DNA of 64,000 bases from Paractinoplanes aksuensis (GTDB lineage Bacteria; Actinomycetota; Actinomycetes; Mycobacteriales; Micromonosporaceae): NCBI RefSeq assembly GCF_024137025.1, contig NZ_JAMYJR010000059.1, positions 1-64,000 on the forward strand, in the 5' to 3' direction. Both the position numbers and the translations under genes were made by a program. Below, piece by piece: positions 46,980 through 55,096 of this stretch (position 1 is its first letter; each line of letters starts with the position of its first letter). Under the pieces are notes generated by a model. That model made no database searches and was not told the origin of the DNA. It saw only the letters and a program-made list of their open reading frames with translations.

Positions 46980-49900
46980 TTACCGAGCTTCGGGGCGTTC
47001 TCAACCGCCTTGAGCGCTGTGTTGTCACCGAACGTCGCCCAAAAGGAGGAATGTTCCGCAACACCGATGCCGAACCTGTGCTTCACACCGGGGACGCCGA
47101 GACTGTCGGTCGCTATGTTCATGGGATTCGCGATCTTGGCGAGATCCTGCCACTCGGCGCCGCCGCCTATGTCGACGCGCTTGTCCTTCTGGACCAGTTC
47201 ACTGGTCCGGTTGACCACTCCTTCTGTGGTCGAGTCGGCGAGGTAGGACACGACGCGACGGCGTACGTCGCCGGCTGGTCCGGCGAAGAATGCCGACGCT
47301 CGCCCGGCCGACTCGGTGCCGAACCGGCCCGCCGCGTTGGAGGCGGCCCGGTTGACCAGCACGCCCGCGCCGCGACCGGCCAGACCACCGGCCGCGCCGA
47401 ACGCGCCGTCGAGGAAGACCTTGTCCCGGTTCACCCCGCCGTCGACGGCCTCCTGCACGCCGATGCTCACTCCCGCGCTGAACAGACCCGATCCCGCGGT
47501 GTACAGCAGTGCGGCGCCCAGCGGGCTGCCCACTCCGGTCGACATGAGAACGAGACCGGCGGCGCCGACGCCGATGGCGAGCAGGTATTCCCAGTGGTCA
47601 CCGAACCAGTCGAACACGTCGCCGCCTAGGTCCTTGAGCGCGCCGAACGCGTCACCGACCGTGTCACTGACACTGTCGAGGCCGTCGCTGACCTTTCCCC
47701 GGATCGACGCTCCGAGCCGGTCCCATGCGTTGTCGCGCATCCGGCGGAGCTCGGCGTCGGAGATCGGCCGTTGCCCCAGTGGGTCCACTCTTCCGAACGG
47801 GTCGTTGCCCGCGAAATGATAGGGATTCGTGGCCCAGCCGCTGCCGGGCACCGCCGCCAGCGGATCAACGGAGAGGAAGCCGCGCGAGCGCGGGTCGTAG
47901 ACGCGGTCGCGCAGCCAGACCAGCCCGGCGAACTCCACCTCTCCGCGGAATCCGATCCCGGGCGAGCTCGCGGCGGGTGCGCCCCAAGCGTCTCGGCCGC
48001 CACCCGGTGTGCCGCGCCAGTCCGGCGTCAGCCGGTCAGCAGTGCCACCGGTGACGGAGGCCCACGGAACGCCCCAGCCGGCCAGCACGCTCGCGCCGAT
48101 CATCAGAGGAGCCGACGGTGCCGAGGCGGTGTCCCAGACCACGTCGGTCCTACCGACCGCGGCGAGCTCGCCGAGCGCGTCCACCACGACGGTCAGCCGC
48201 TGACCGTCATCCTCCACCCCGCTGAGCCGGCCGAAGGCGTCCCATGCGTACCGGCGTTCGCCACCGGCGCGCCGTTCGGCGACGCGGCGTCCGGCCGCGT
48301 CGTACTCGAAGGCGGTGTCACCGGCGGAGAGCAGCTGACCCGCGGCGTCGTACGTGTACCGGATGTCGCCGTCCCGCACGAGCCGCCCACCCGCGTCGTA
48401 CTCCCACGCGCGGTCACCGTCGCCTACCAGCTGACCCGCGGCGTCGTAGCTCTTGACCGTCGTGGCGCCGTCCACGGTCGCGGCAGTGATCTGGCCCGCC
48501 TCGTTCCGGGTCAGCGTGGCGGAACTCGTCCCGGCTCCGGAGTAGTCGTAGCCGATCAGCAACCCGTTCACATATCGCCAGGCCGCCCGGACGCCCTCGC
48601 CCTCGGCGACGACGACTCGTCCGGCCGCGTCCCGGCGCAGGCGCAGCTCACCGAGCCCGGGCTGGCTGATGCGCTCGATCAGCCCGGCGGCGTCATAGCG
48701 GTAGGTGGTTTCGGCGCCGTCGGGACAGGCCATCGCCGCCCGGTTGCCGTCCGCCGTGTACCGCCACCGCACGACCTTGCCGTCGCGGCTGCGGGCGACC
48801 AGGCGGTCGGCCGCGTCCCAGGACAACTCGTGCCGGACAGAGCCGGCTTCGTCGACCGCCACCACTCGCCCGAGGGCATCCCGCGTGATGGTGATCTCGA
48901 CGTCGCCGGCGGCTACCGCTCGCGTCCGCCCGGCGGCGTCGTAGGCCCATCGGGTGCTGCGGCCCGAGCCGTCCCTCCGCTCGATGAGCCGGCCCGCGGG
49001 GTCGTACGACATCGATTCGGTCCGGCCGAGCGGGTCGGTCACCGCCGTCAGCCGGCCGACCTCGTCGAGACGGCGGACGGACCGGCCGCCCAGCGGATCG
49101 GTGACCGCGACGAGCCAGCCTCGTCGGTCGTACTGGTAGGCCGTCGCGTGCCCGAGCGGATCCACCGCCTCGATCATCCGGCCCGCGGCATCGAATCGGA
49201 ATCGACGAGTGCCGTACGCGGAGTCGGTGACCTCGGTCGGCCGCCCGACCTTGTCCCAGCGGTACCGGACCGCGCCCAGCCCCGGCACCTCGGCTTTTGC
49301 GAGACGTCCCGCGCCGTCGTAGGCATAGGTCGCGACCAGCCCGTCCGGCTGGACGGCCTCGATGACCGCGCCGTCGGCGTCGTAGCGGTACTCCACGGTG
49401 CGTCCCGCGTTGTCGGCCCGGCTCGCCGGTCGCCCACAGGTGTCGTACGTGAAGGTCGTGACGCGGCCCTCGGGGCTGATCACCTTCGAGACCCGGCCCC
49501 CCAGGGTGTACTCGGCCCGAGTGACAGCACCCGTGCCGTCCGTCACCGACACCGTGCGACCACAGCGGTCGTACGTCGTGAGCAGCTCGCTGCCGTCGGC
49601 TCGCCGCACGGCGATGACGCGGCCGAGCGAGTCGTATTCGACCGCGGCGGTGCCCAGACCGTCGTTCCGGGCGACGACGCGGCCGGCCTCATCCCTCGAC
49701 ATCGTTCGTCTGACGCCCACCGGGTCGACGGTCGCCACCACGTCGCCGACCGCGTCGTACTCGCGCAGCCAGGTCGCACCGGCCGGATCCGTCGTGCTGG
49801 TCAACCGGCACAGGGCGTCGTACCCGAAGTCCCACTTGGCGCCGTCCGGTTCTGTCCGGCGAACGACGTTGCCCATAAGGTCGTAGTAGCGACCGGTGGA

Positions 49901-51703
49901 ATGGCCCAACGCGTCGGTGGTCGTCTCGAGTCCGCCGTGCGGGCCGTAGGTGAGGTTCCGCCGAGCACCGAGCGGATCGCTCACAGTGCTGAGGCGTCCG
50001 GCTGCGGTATAGGCGAACTGCCAGCCCGCGCCGACCGGATCACTCCATCCCGTGAGCCGATCGGCGCCGTCGTAGGCGAACTCGCTGCGCCGGCCGAGCG
50101 GAGTGACGGTCGCCGTCACCCGGCCCGCCTCGTCGCGTTCGAGGGTGGTGGTCGCCCCGGCGGCGTCGGTCACCGAGACAAGATCACCGTGCTGGTCGTA
50201 GCCGAAGGACAACGTGACACCGTCCGGGTCGGTCACTCGGCGCACCCGGCCGCCCTCGACCTCGGCCGAGGTGACGCCGCCATCGGGGTTGACGACCAGG
50301 CTCGGTTGACGTTCGGCGCCGCTGTACTCGTAGCGGACGACGATGGTGGCGCCGGCGGCCGCCTCGACCAGACGGTCACGATCGTCGTACCGATAACGCA
50401 GCGTGACCCCGCCGGGCCGGGTGGCCGCGATCAGTCGCGAGCGATCGTCCCACTCCATGGTGGTTACCGCGCCGTTGCGATCGGTCACGGACACCGGGTT
50501 GCCCCATTGGTCGTAGGCGCGGCTCAGCCGAGCGCCGTGGCCGTCGATCACGCTCAGCAGACGGCCGTGGGAGTCGTGCACGAAGGCGTTGGCGGGTCCG
50601 TCCGCTTCGTCGGTCACCACTGTGACGCCCCCGGGTAGGTAGGCGATGCGCACCTCGCGGCCGAACGGCGTCTTCTGAGTGAGCACCCGGCCGTCGTCGT
50701 CGTAGGTGTTGACCACCTCGGCCACACCGTCCGCGTCGACGATCGCGCTCACCCGGTCGTCGTCGTCCACCTCGTAGCGCACGGCTCCCGCGCCGACGAG
50801 ACGGTCTGCTCCGTCGTACCGGTAGGCGACCGTACGGCCGGTGCTCAGAGCGGCTGCCGCGATCCGTTCGCCCGACCAGGCCAGCTCGATCGACCGGCCG
50901 TTCTCATCGGTCAACCGGGCGAGGCGACCGGCGTCGTCATAGCTCAGTGTGATCAGGGTGCCCGGTCCCGCGGCTGTGGTCACGAGCCGGCCGGACTGGT
51001 CGAAAGCCCAGGTCCGCCCGTCGAACCAGCGCAGTTCGAGTCCGGTGTCGGTCGGCTCGACGAGGGCGTCGATCCCCGTCGCGCGGCCGTAACCCGGCCC
51101 CTGACGGCCGAAGACGACCCGTTGCCCGTCCGGTCCGGCGTAGTGGGCGCCGTCATCCCTGGCCCTCAGCCGGGTCGTGGCCCACGACGACCAGCCGGTG
51201 CCGTGTCCTCCGCCCGCGGTCGAGCGGCTGTTGTAGACGCGGCGCAGGACCAGGCCGCCTGCCTCCAGGTCGGTCTCGGCGTGGACGAAGTTCCCGCTCG
51301 CCGCGTTGACCGGGTCGTTCGTGTAGCCGCTGGTCGGTGGGAAACCGTACGCCGTGGGCTCGTCGTAGGTGACGTGCTGGCGTGGCCCGCCCAGCCGTGT
51401 CGCGTCCAGGTACTCCTGGATCACGCTGTTGTCCAGCTTCTTCACCGAGGAGCGTCCGCCGGCCCGCTCGAACAGGGCGCCGATGAGGCCGACCTGCTGA
51501 CCCTGGCGCTCGTTGCTCCGCACGAAGTCGTCCAGGGCCCGGACCGCGCCCGTCGCGTCGAAGCGGCCCCAGCCGAGGCCGCTCACGAAGTCCGTATGGG
51601 CGGCGGACAGCCGGCGCTGGCGGTCGGTCAGCTCGCCGTCCAACGGCGCCACTCCGTCAGCGAATTTCCGCAGGTCGTCGGGTCGGGCGGAGCTAGTCGA
51701 CAT
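46919..51703 (-). CDS. Rhs/YD-repeat protein with WXG-like head, probable type VII effector
   Basis: 1594 residues from an ATG at 51703. There is no Sec signal. Instead the first ~110 residues are helical with GLGWGRFDATG, resembling WXG100/LXG-type leaders exported by T7SS. Next come the DUF6531-like segment (DPVNAASGNFVHAETDLEAGG) and then many YD repeats to about 1230 (YDAAGRTRAVAAG, YDRRGWLVAVTDP). The core has GFRGEVEFAGLVWLRDRVYD, YHFAGNDPFGRVDPLG (ending near 1310). The last 284 residues are variable, with a Gly/Ala-rich likely membrane stretch (LLAIGVGAAGLVLMSTGVGS, about 1375-1395) and a polar tail ending PLWTR. I recognise no nuclease or other toxin motif. No immunity gene can follow, since the 3' end runs 61 bases into the opposing EssC-like gene. 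The upstream gene overlaps by 11 bases. Confidence 0.87.
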   Translation of the reverse strand: MSTSSARPDDLRKFADGVAPLDGELTDRQRRLSAAHTDFVSGLGWGRFDATGAVRALDDFVRSNERQGQQVGLIGALFERAGGRSSVKKLDNSVIQEYLDATRLGGPRQHVTYDEPTAYGFPPTSGYTNDPVNAASGNFVHAETDLEAGGLVLRRVYNSRSTAGGGHGTGWSSWATTRLRARDDGAHYAGPDGQRVVFGRQGPGYGRATGIDALVEPTDTGLELRWFDGRTWAFDQSGRLVTTAAGPGTLITLSYDDAGRLARLTDENGRSIELAWSGERIAAAALSTGRTVAYRYDGADRLVGAGAVRYEVDDDDRVSAIVDADGVAEVVNTYDDDGRVLTQKTPFGREVRIAYLPGGVTVVTDEADGPANAFVHDSHGRLLSVIDGHGARLSRAYDQWGNPVSVTDRNGAVTTMEWDDRSRLIAATRPGGVTLRYRYDDRDRLVEAAAGATIVVRYEYSGAERQPSLVVNPDGGVTSAEVEGGRVRRVTDPDGVTLSFGYDQHGDLVSVTDAAGATTTLERDEAGRVTATVTPLGRRSEFAYDGADRLTGWSDPVGAGWQFAYTAAGRLSTVSDPLGARRNLTYGPHGGLETTTDALGHSTGRYYDLMGNVVRRTEPDGAKWDFGYDALCRLTSTTDPAGATWLREYDAVGDVVATVDPVGVRRTMSRDEAGRVVARNDGLGTAAVEYDSLGRVIAVRRADGSELLTTYDRCGRTVSVTDGTGAVTRAEYTLGGRVSKVISPEGRVTTFTYDTCGRPASRADNAGRTVEYRYDADGAVIEAVQPDGLVATYAYDGAGRLAKAEVPGLGAVRYRWDKVGRPTEVTDSAYGTRRFRFDAAGRMIEAVDPLGHATAYQYDRRGWLVAVTDPLGGRSVRRLDEVGRLTAVTDPLGRTESMSYDPAGRLIERRDGSGRSTRWAYDAAGRTRAVAAGDVEITITRDALGRVVAVDEAGSVRHELSWDAADRLVARSRDGKVVRWRYTADGNRAAMACPDGAETTYRYDAAGLIERISQPGLGELRLRRDAAGRVVVAEGEGVRAAWRYVNGLLIGYDYSGAGTSSATLTRNEAGQITAATVDGATTVKSYDAAGQLVGDGDRAWEYDAGGRLVRDGDIRYTYDAAGQLLSAGDTAFEYDAAGRRVAERRAGGERRYAWDAFGRLSGVEDDGQRLTVVVDALGELAAVGRTDVVWDTASAPSAPLMIGASVLAGWGVPWASVTGGTADRLTPDWRGTPGGGRDAWGAPAASSPGIGFRGEVEFAGLVWLRDRVYDPRSRGFLSVDPLAAVPGSGWATNPYHFAGNDPFGRVDPLGQRPISDAELRRMRDNAWDRLGASIRGKVSDGLDSVSDTVGDAFGALKDLGGDVFDWFGDHWEYLLAIGVGAAGLVLMSTGVGSPLGAALLYTAGSGLFSAGVSIGVQEAVDGGVNRDKVFLDGAFGAAGGLAGRGAGVLVNRAASNAAGRFGTESAGRASAFFAGPAGDVRRRVVSYLADSTTEGVVNRTSELVQKDKRVDIGGGAEWQDLAKIANPMNIATDSLGVPGVKHRFGIGVAEHSSFWATFGDNTALKAVENAPKLGNHLVDEFATWTMSQSPLWTR

Positions 51704-52190
51704 GAAGGTTCACCCTTTCGGCGTGCAGCACGGCCGGGTTGATCCGTACCGGCCCGCTGTAAAACTCCGGCTCGTCCTCCGGCGGTGGTGGCGGGGGCAG
51801 ATCGTCGCCGCCCAGGCCGAGCTGGTCCAGCACGAAGTCGCCCGCCTTGGCCAGGTTGCTGCGCCGTTCCTGCTGCTCCTCGTATTTCGCGGCTCGAGCG
51901 CGCCGCTCCTGCTCACGCTCGGCCGAGCGCACCAGCTTCCGGACTCCGTCGGCCGCCTCCTCGAAGGATGCGGCCAGGCGCCGGGCGTCGGCGTCGCCCG
52001 TCTCGAGATCGGCGATGAACTGCTTCGCGAAGACCCCCCGCCACTCCTCGCGGGCCTGGTTGGCCAGGGTGCGCCGGGCCGCCTGGGTGGCGCGGAGCGA
52101 CTCGGCCGCGTTCAGCAACTCCGCGATGAGCCGCTGAGCGGCTACGAAGTCGAACCGGACCGGGTCGGTGTTCGCGTGCGTGCGAGCCAA
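51693..52190 (-). CDS. WXG-like helical protein co-transcribed with the Rhs effector
   Basis: 165 residues, overlapping the Rhs start by 11 bases, so it is the first gene of a two-gene unit. The first ~115 residues are two long helices with AREEWRGVFAKQF, a W-R-G turn in the position of the WXG motif. The second half has a charged coiled coil and a Pro run (DDLPPPPPPEDEPE). WXG100 proteins are about 100 residues, so this is an extended relative. In T7SS such proteins chaperone or are secreted with larger effectors; a targeting partner for the neighbouring Rhs protein is a reasonable inference. Confidence 0.7.
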   Translation of the reverse strand: MARTHANTDPVRFDFVAAQRLIAELLNAAESLRATQAARRTLANQAREEWRGVFAKQFIADLETGDADARRLAASFEEAADGVRKLVRSAEREQERRARAAKYEEQQERRSNLAKAGDFVLDQLGLGGDDLPPPPPPEDEPEFYSGPVRINPAVLHAERVNLHVD

Positions 52191-52358
52191 GATCCGCCCT
52201 CTCGTTGGAGATCGGTGAGTGCCACTTACCGGTCACCGTAGGGATCCGGCGTGGGGGTGGTAATACACCGGGCAGCCTTTCGAATTCATACGTCCGACCG
52301 ATGGGCGATATGCGTTCGGGAATGGAGCTTGGACGTCGACACGAAGGAGCGTGAACAG

Positions 52359-52640
52359 ATGCCGGGACGGGTACTTTCGACCGACGAGGCGAAGGCCTCC
52401 ATCCAACGGATCCAGTCCATTGTCAACACTGGACTGGCCGATCAGATCACCCAGCTCAACAATGAGGGAACCAAGCTGTCTCAGCCCGAGGTGTGGGACG
52501 GGCCGCTGGCCGAGCAGTTCCGGGGTGACATCTGGCCGTCCACGAAGGCCGCGCTGGACAAGGCCCGGCAGGAGCTCGACGAGCTGCAACAGAAGCTGCA
52601 GAGCATCGCCCAGAACATCATGGCCGCGGGCGGCGCCTGA
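52359..52640 (+). CDS. WXG100-family protein, candidate secreted substrate
   Basis: 93 residues from the ATG at 52359 with an AAGGAG site near 52343; the open frame to 52251 lacks support. It forms a helix-turn-helix with the turn PEVWDGPLAEQF (W-D-G) and a second helix ending in Ala/Gly, which fits the WXG100 (ESAT-6-like) size and design. It lies divergent to the gene at 51693-52190 and upstream of kinase 2. It is probably exported as a dimer by the EssC-like motor. A hairpin after the stop suggests it is transcribed alone. Confidence 0.82.
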   Translation: MPGRVLSTDEAKASIQRIQSIVNTGLADQITQLNNEGTKLSQPEVWDGPLAEQFRGDIWPSTKAALDKARQELDELQQKLQSIAQNIMAAGGA

Positions 52641-52708
52641 ACGCCGACCGACATCGTATTTCCGAAGGGGTGAATCAGTCATTCTGACGGGTTCATCCGT
52701 TCGGTTGT

Positions 52709-52732
52709 CCGGCGCTGTCCGGCGAGCGCCGG
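52709..52732 (+). terminator. Hairpin after the WXG100 gene
   Basis: CCGGCGCT (52709-52716), an 8-base loop, AGCGCCGG (52725-52732): a perfect 8-bp GC stem 68 bp past the WXG100 stop and 150 bp before kinase 2. No U-tract. Confidence 0.45.
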
Positions 52733-52882
52733 TCGATGGCGTTCCGACCACCCGTCGGCCCCTTGCCCTGGCCTTTCAGTCAGACGGTGGTGCGCCGTTC
52801 ACCCGTTTTCGGGTATGGAAAAGGTCTGTACTTTCGAGTCGAATTTGTCCGGACCGTAGGTGGATCGAGTAGGAGTAGTGGC

Positions 52883-54475
52883 ATGACCGGTGAGGAGCCG
52901 CTGGGGCGCGAATACCTCCTGCGGGAGGAGATCGGCCGGGGCGCCTCCGCGATCGTCCGGCGGGCCGGCCGCCGGTCGGGCGGGCCGGACGTCGCGGCGA
53001 AGCTGCTGCGTCCCCAGTTCGCCGGGAACCGGCGCGTGCGCGACCTCCTGCTGCGCGAGGAGGCCGCGCTGCGCGACCTGCACCACGAGTCCATCGTGGG
53101 CCTGCGCGACCTGGTGGTCGAGAACAGCCGGATCGCGCTGCTGACCGAGCTGGTGGACGGGCCGAACCTGGGCGGCTACCTGGCCGGACGCGGCGGCGCG
53201 CTGCCCGCCGCCGAAGTGAGCGGCATCGGCGCTCAGGTGGCGGCGGGCCTCGCCGCGGCGCACGCCCAGGGCGTCGTCCACCTGGACCTCAAGCCCGAGA
53301 ACGTGCTGGTGGCCCATGGCACCGATCCCGTACGCGTCAAGATCAGCGACTTCGGCGTCTCTGCCCTGCTGTTCGAGGCGAATCCGGCAGCCGCCGGCGG
53401 CACGCCCGGCTACATCGCGCCGGAGATCGCCCGCGGCGGGGCGGCGACCGCCGCCGCGGACGTCTACGCGCTGGGCGTGCTGCTGACCGAATTGGCCACC
53501 GGCTCCCGTGGCCGGGCCGCTGCCCTTCCCGACGGCCTCCGGGCGCTGGTCCTCAGCTGCCTGGCCACCGACCCGCGGGACAGGCCGTCGGCCCGCAGCG
53601 TGGCCGCCACGTTGCGATCCGCCGGCGCCGATGCCACGGCGCAGCGTCCAACGCCGACCGGCTTCCCGTACGGGGCCGACCCGGGCGGCACCTGGGCCGG
53701 CGACACCCGGCTCCGCTCGAACGCCCACCCGGCCGACGCCCCTCTCGCCACCGTCGGTTCCGGGCGCGACCACCACCGTCGCCGGCGCCGTATCGCCATC
53801 GGCGCCGGTGCGGGCGGGCTCGCCGTGGTCGCCGCGGTCGTCACCGGCATCGCCGTCAGCGCGGCGGCCGGCGAGCACAACGGCGCGCCGGCGCCCGGTG
53901 TCACCACCACGACCCCGGCGGCCGCGGTCACCGGGACGACCACCGCCCCCGGCCCGGTCACGCCGACCGAGCTGGTGGCGACCGAGGCCCGCGACACCAC
54001 GCGGGTCACCTTCGCCGCGCACCTGCCCGGCGGGAAGGGCACGCTCTATCTCGCCCTGCGCGACGGCGTCGCGACCGCGTACCTGTGCGACGGGAACCGG
54101 GTCGAGGCCTGGTTCAGCGGCACTGTTTCGGCCGGCACGTTCGACTTGACCGGCAAGAAGGGCGGCACGCTGGCCGGCCGCTTCACCGACGACGAGGCTA
54201 CCGGTTCGGTCGACGCCAAGGGGATCTCGACCGACTTCACCATCCCGCGGGTCTACAAGCCCTCCGGGCTCTACAAGGCGGCCGGCAAGGTACGCAACGC
54301 CGAGGTCAAGGGCGGCTGGATCGTCCTTCCCGACGGCAGCCGGGTCGGTGTGCTGTCCGTCGGCGACCAGCCGCAGCCCGCGCCGTCGCTGGAAGCTGAC
54401 GGTCTGACCGCGAGCGTGGACGGGGAAGCCTTGACCGTCACCGAGGTCGACGTCGACAGCGGCAGCGGCTTCTGA
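52883..54475 (+). CDS. Membrane Ser/Thr protein kinase (kinase 2)
   Basis: 530 residues from the ATG at 52883 with AGGAG at 52871-52875; the longer frame to 52736 is not needed. The kinase domain spans about 10-250: IGRGASAIVRRAG (Gly loop), VAAKLL (Lys), VVHLDLKPENVL with the catalytic Asp, ISDFG, and GYIAPEIA. It reads HLD where most kinases have HRD, so the Arg of that motif is lost. One helix at about 310-330 separates it from a Thr/Pro linker and an extracellular beta-rich domain (about 360-530) with YLALRDGVATAYLCDGN and Gly-rich strands. The outside domain is not PASTA and I do not know it. It belongs to the type VII-like island by position. Confidence 0.9.
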   Translation: MTGEEPLGREYLLREEIGRGASAIVRRAGRRSGGPDVAAKLLRPQFAGNRRVRDLLLREEAALRDLHHESIVGLRDLVVENSRIALLTELVDGPNLGGYLAGRGGALPAAEVSGIGAQVAAGLAAAHAQGVVHLDLKPENVLVAHGTDPVRVKISDFGVSALLFEANPAAAGGTPGYIAPEIARGGAATAAADVYALGVLLTELATGSRGRAAALPDGLRALVLSCLATDPRDRPSARSVAATLRSAGADATAQRPTPTGFPYGADPGGTWAGDTRLRSNAHPADAPLATVGSGRDHHRRRRRIAIGAGAGGLAVVAAVVTGIAVSAAAGEHNGAPAPGVTTTTPAAAVTGTTTAPGPVTPTELVATEARDTTRVTFAAHLPGGKGTLYLALRDGVATAYLCDGNRVEAWFSGTVSAGTFDLTGKKGGTLAGRFTDDEATGSVDAKGISTDFTIPRVYKPSGLYKAAGKVRNAEVKGGWIVLPDGSRVGVLSVGDQPQPAPSLEADGLTASVDGEALTVTEVDVDSGSGF

Positions 54476-54587
54476 CGGAGGCGGCGTTTCTGTGCGTACG
54501 GTTTCGGTTTGTCAGCGCAGGTGGCGACGCCCGAGACAAGAGTCCTCCTGAGTCCCGTTCCTCACCAGGGGATCCTTGCGGAGCTAA

Positions 54588-54610
54588 TCCTGGATATGTA
54601 GTGTCCAGGA
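54588..54610. promoter_or_regulatory. Inverted repeat, probable Rrf2 operator
   Basis: TCCTGGA (54588-54594), 9 bases, TCCAGGA (54604-54610): a perfect 7-bp inverted repeat directly abutting the ATG of the Rrf2 gene. Rrf2 regulators bind partial palindromes of this size (for example sequences with GGATAT...ATATCC); the inner GGATATGTAGTGTCC here resembles one. Binding here would block its own operon. Auto-regulation is inference. Confidence 0.55.
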
Positions 54611-55096
54611 ATGCGGATGAGCGAGGGCGTCGAGTGGGCGGTGCACACCTGCCTGAACATGACCTGGCTGCCCGGTGGGGAGGCGATCTCGACGGCCCGG
54701 CTGGCCGCGTTCTACGGGCTGCCCGCGGCGTACCTGAACAAGCAGCTGCAGGCCCTGTCCCGCGCGGGCATCCTGTCGTCCGTTTCCGGGCCGCGCGGCG
54801 GTTTCCGGCTGGCCCGCGATCCTGAGTCGATCACCCTGCTCGACGTGGTCGTGGCGATCGAGGGGCCGGACGAGGCGTTTCGCTGCGAGCAGCTGCTCCA
54901 GCGGGGGCCGGGCGCCGACCCGGCCACCGACTACCGCCATTCGTGCCTGGTCTCGCAGTCGATGCGCCAGGCCGACCTGGCGTGGCGGCGCGAACTGGCC
55001 GCCCGCACTCTAGCCGCCCTGAAGGCCGATGTGGAGCGCGCCCACCCGGACGCCCCGGCCCTCGTGGCGAACAGATTCCTGGAGGGAAAGCGATGA
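54611..55096 (+). CDS. Rrf2-family transcriptional regulator
   Basis: 161 residues. The ATG at 54611 gives MRMSEGVEWAVH, the usual start of this family; a second ATG at 54617 has a better spaced AGGA and is possible. The winged helix (about 1-85) includes STARLAAFYGLPAAYLNKQL (recognition helix) and GPRGGFRLARDPESITLLDVV. Three Cys are spread (13, 94, 114), not the CX5CX6C-type cluster of IscR/NsrR Fe-S sensors, so a cluster is uncertain; redox sensing through thiols is an alternative. A palindrome abuts the start. The stop overlaps an FAD oxidoreductase gene (ATGA, 55093-55096), which is the obvious target. Confidence 0.9.
   Translation: MRMSEGVEWAVHTCLNMTWLPGGEAISTARLAAFYGLPAAYLNKQLQALSRAGILSSVSGPRGGFRLARDPESITLLDVVVAIEGPDEAFRCEQLLQRGPGADPATDYRHSCLVSQSMRQADLAWRRELAARTLAALKADVERAHPDAPALVANRFLEGKR

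Noticed and set aside
47771..50638. 955-codon plus-strand frame opposite the second Rhs gene
   Set aside because: It is antisense to YD repeats, which explains the repeated look of the protein.
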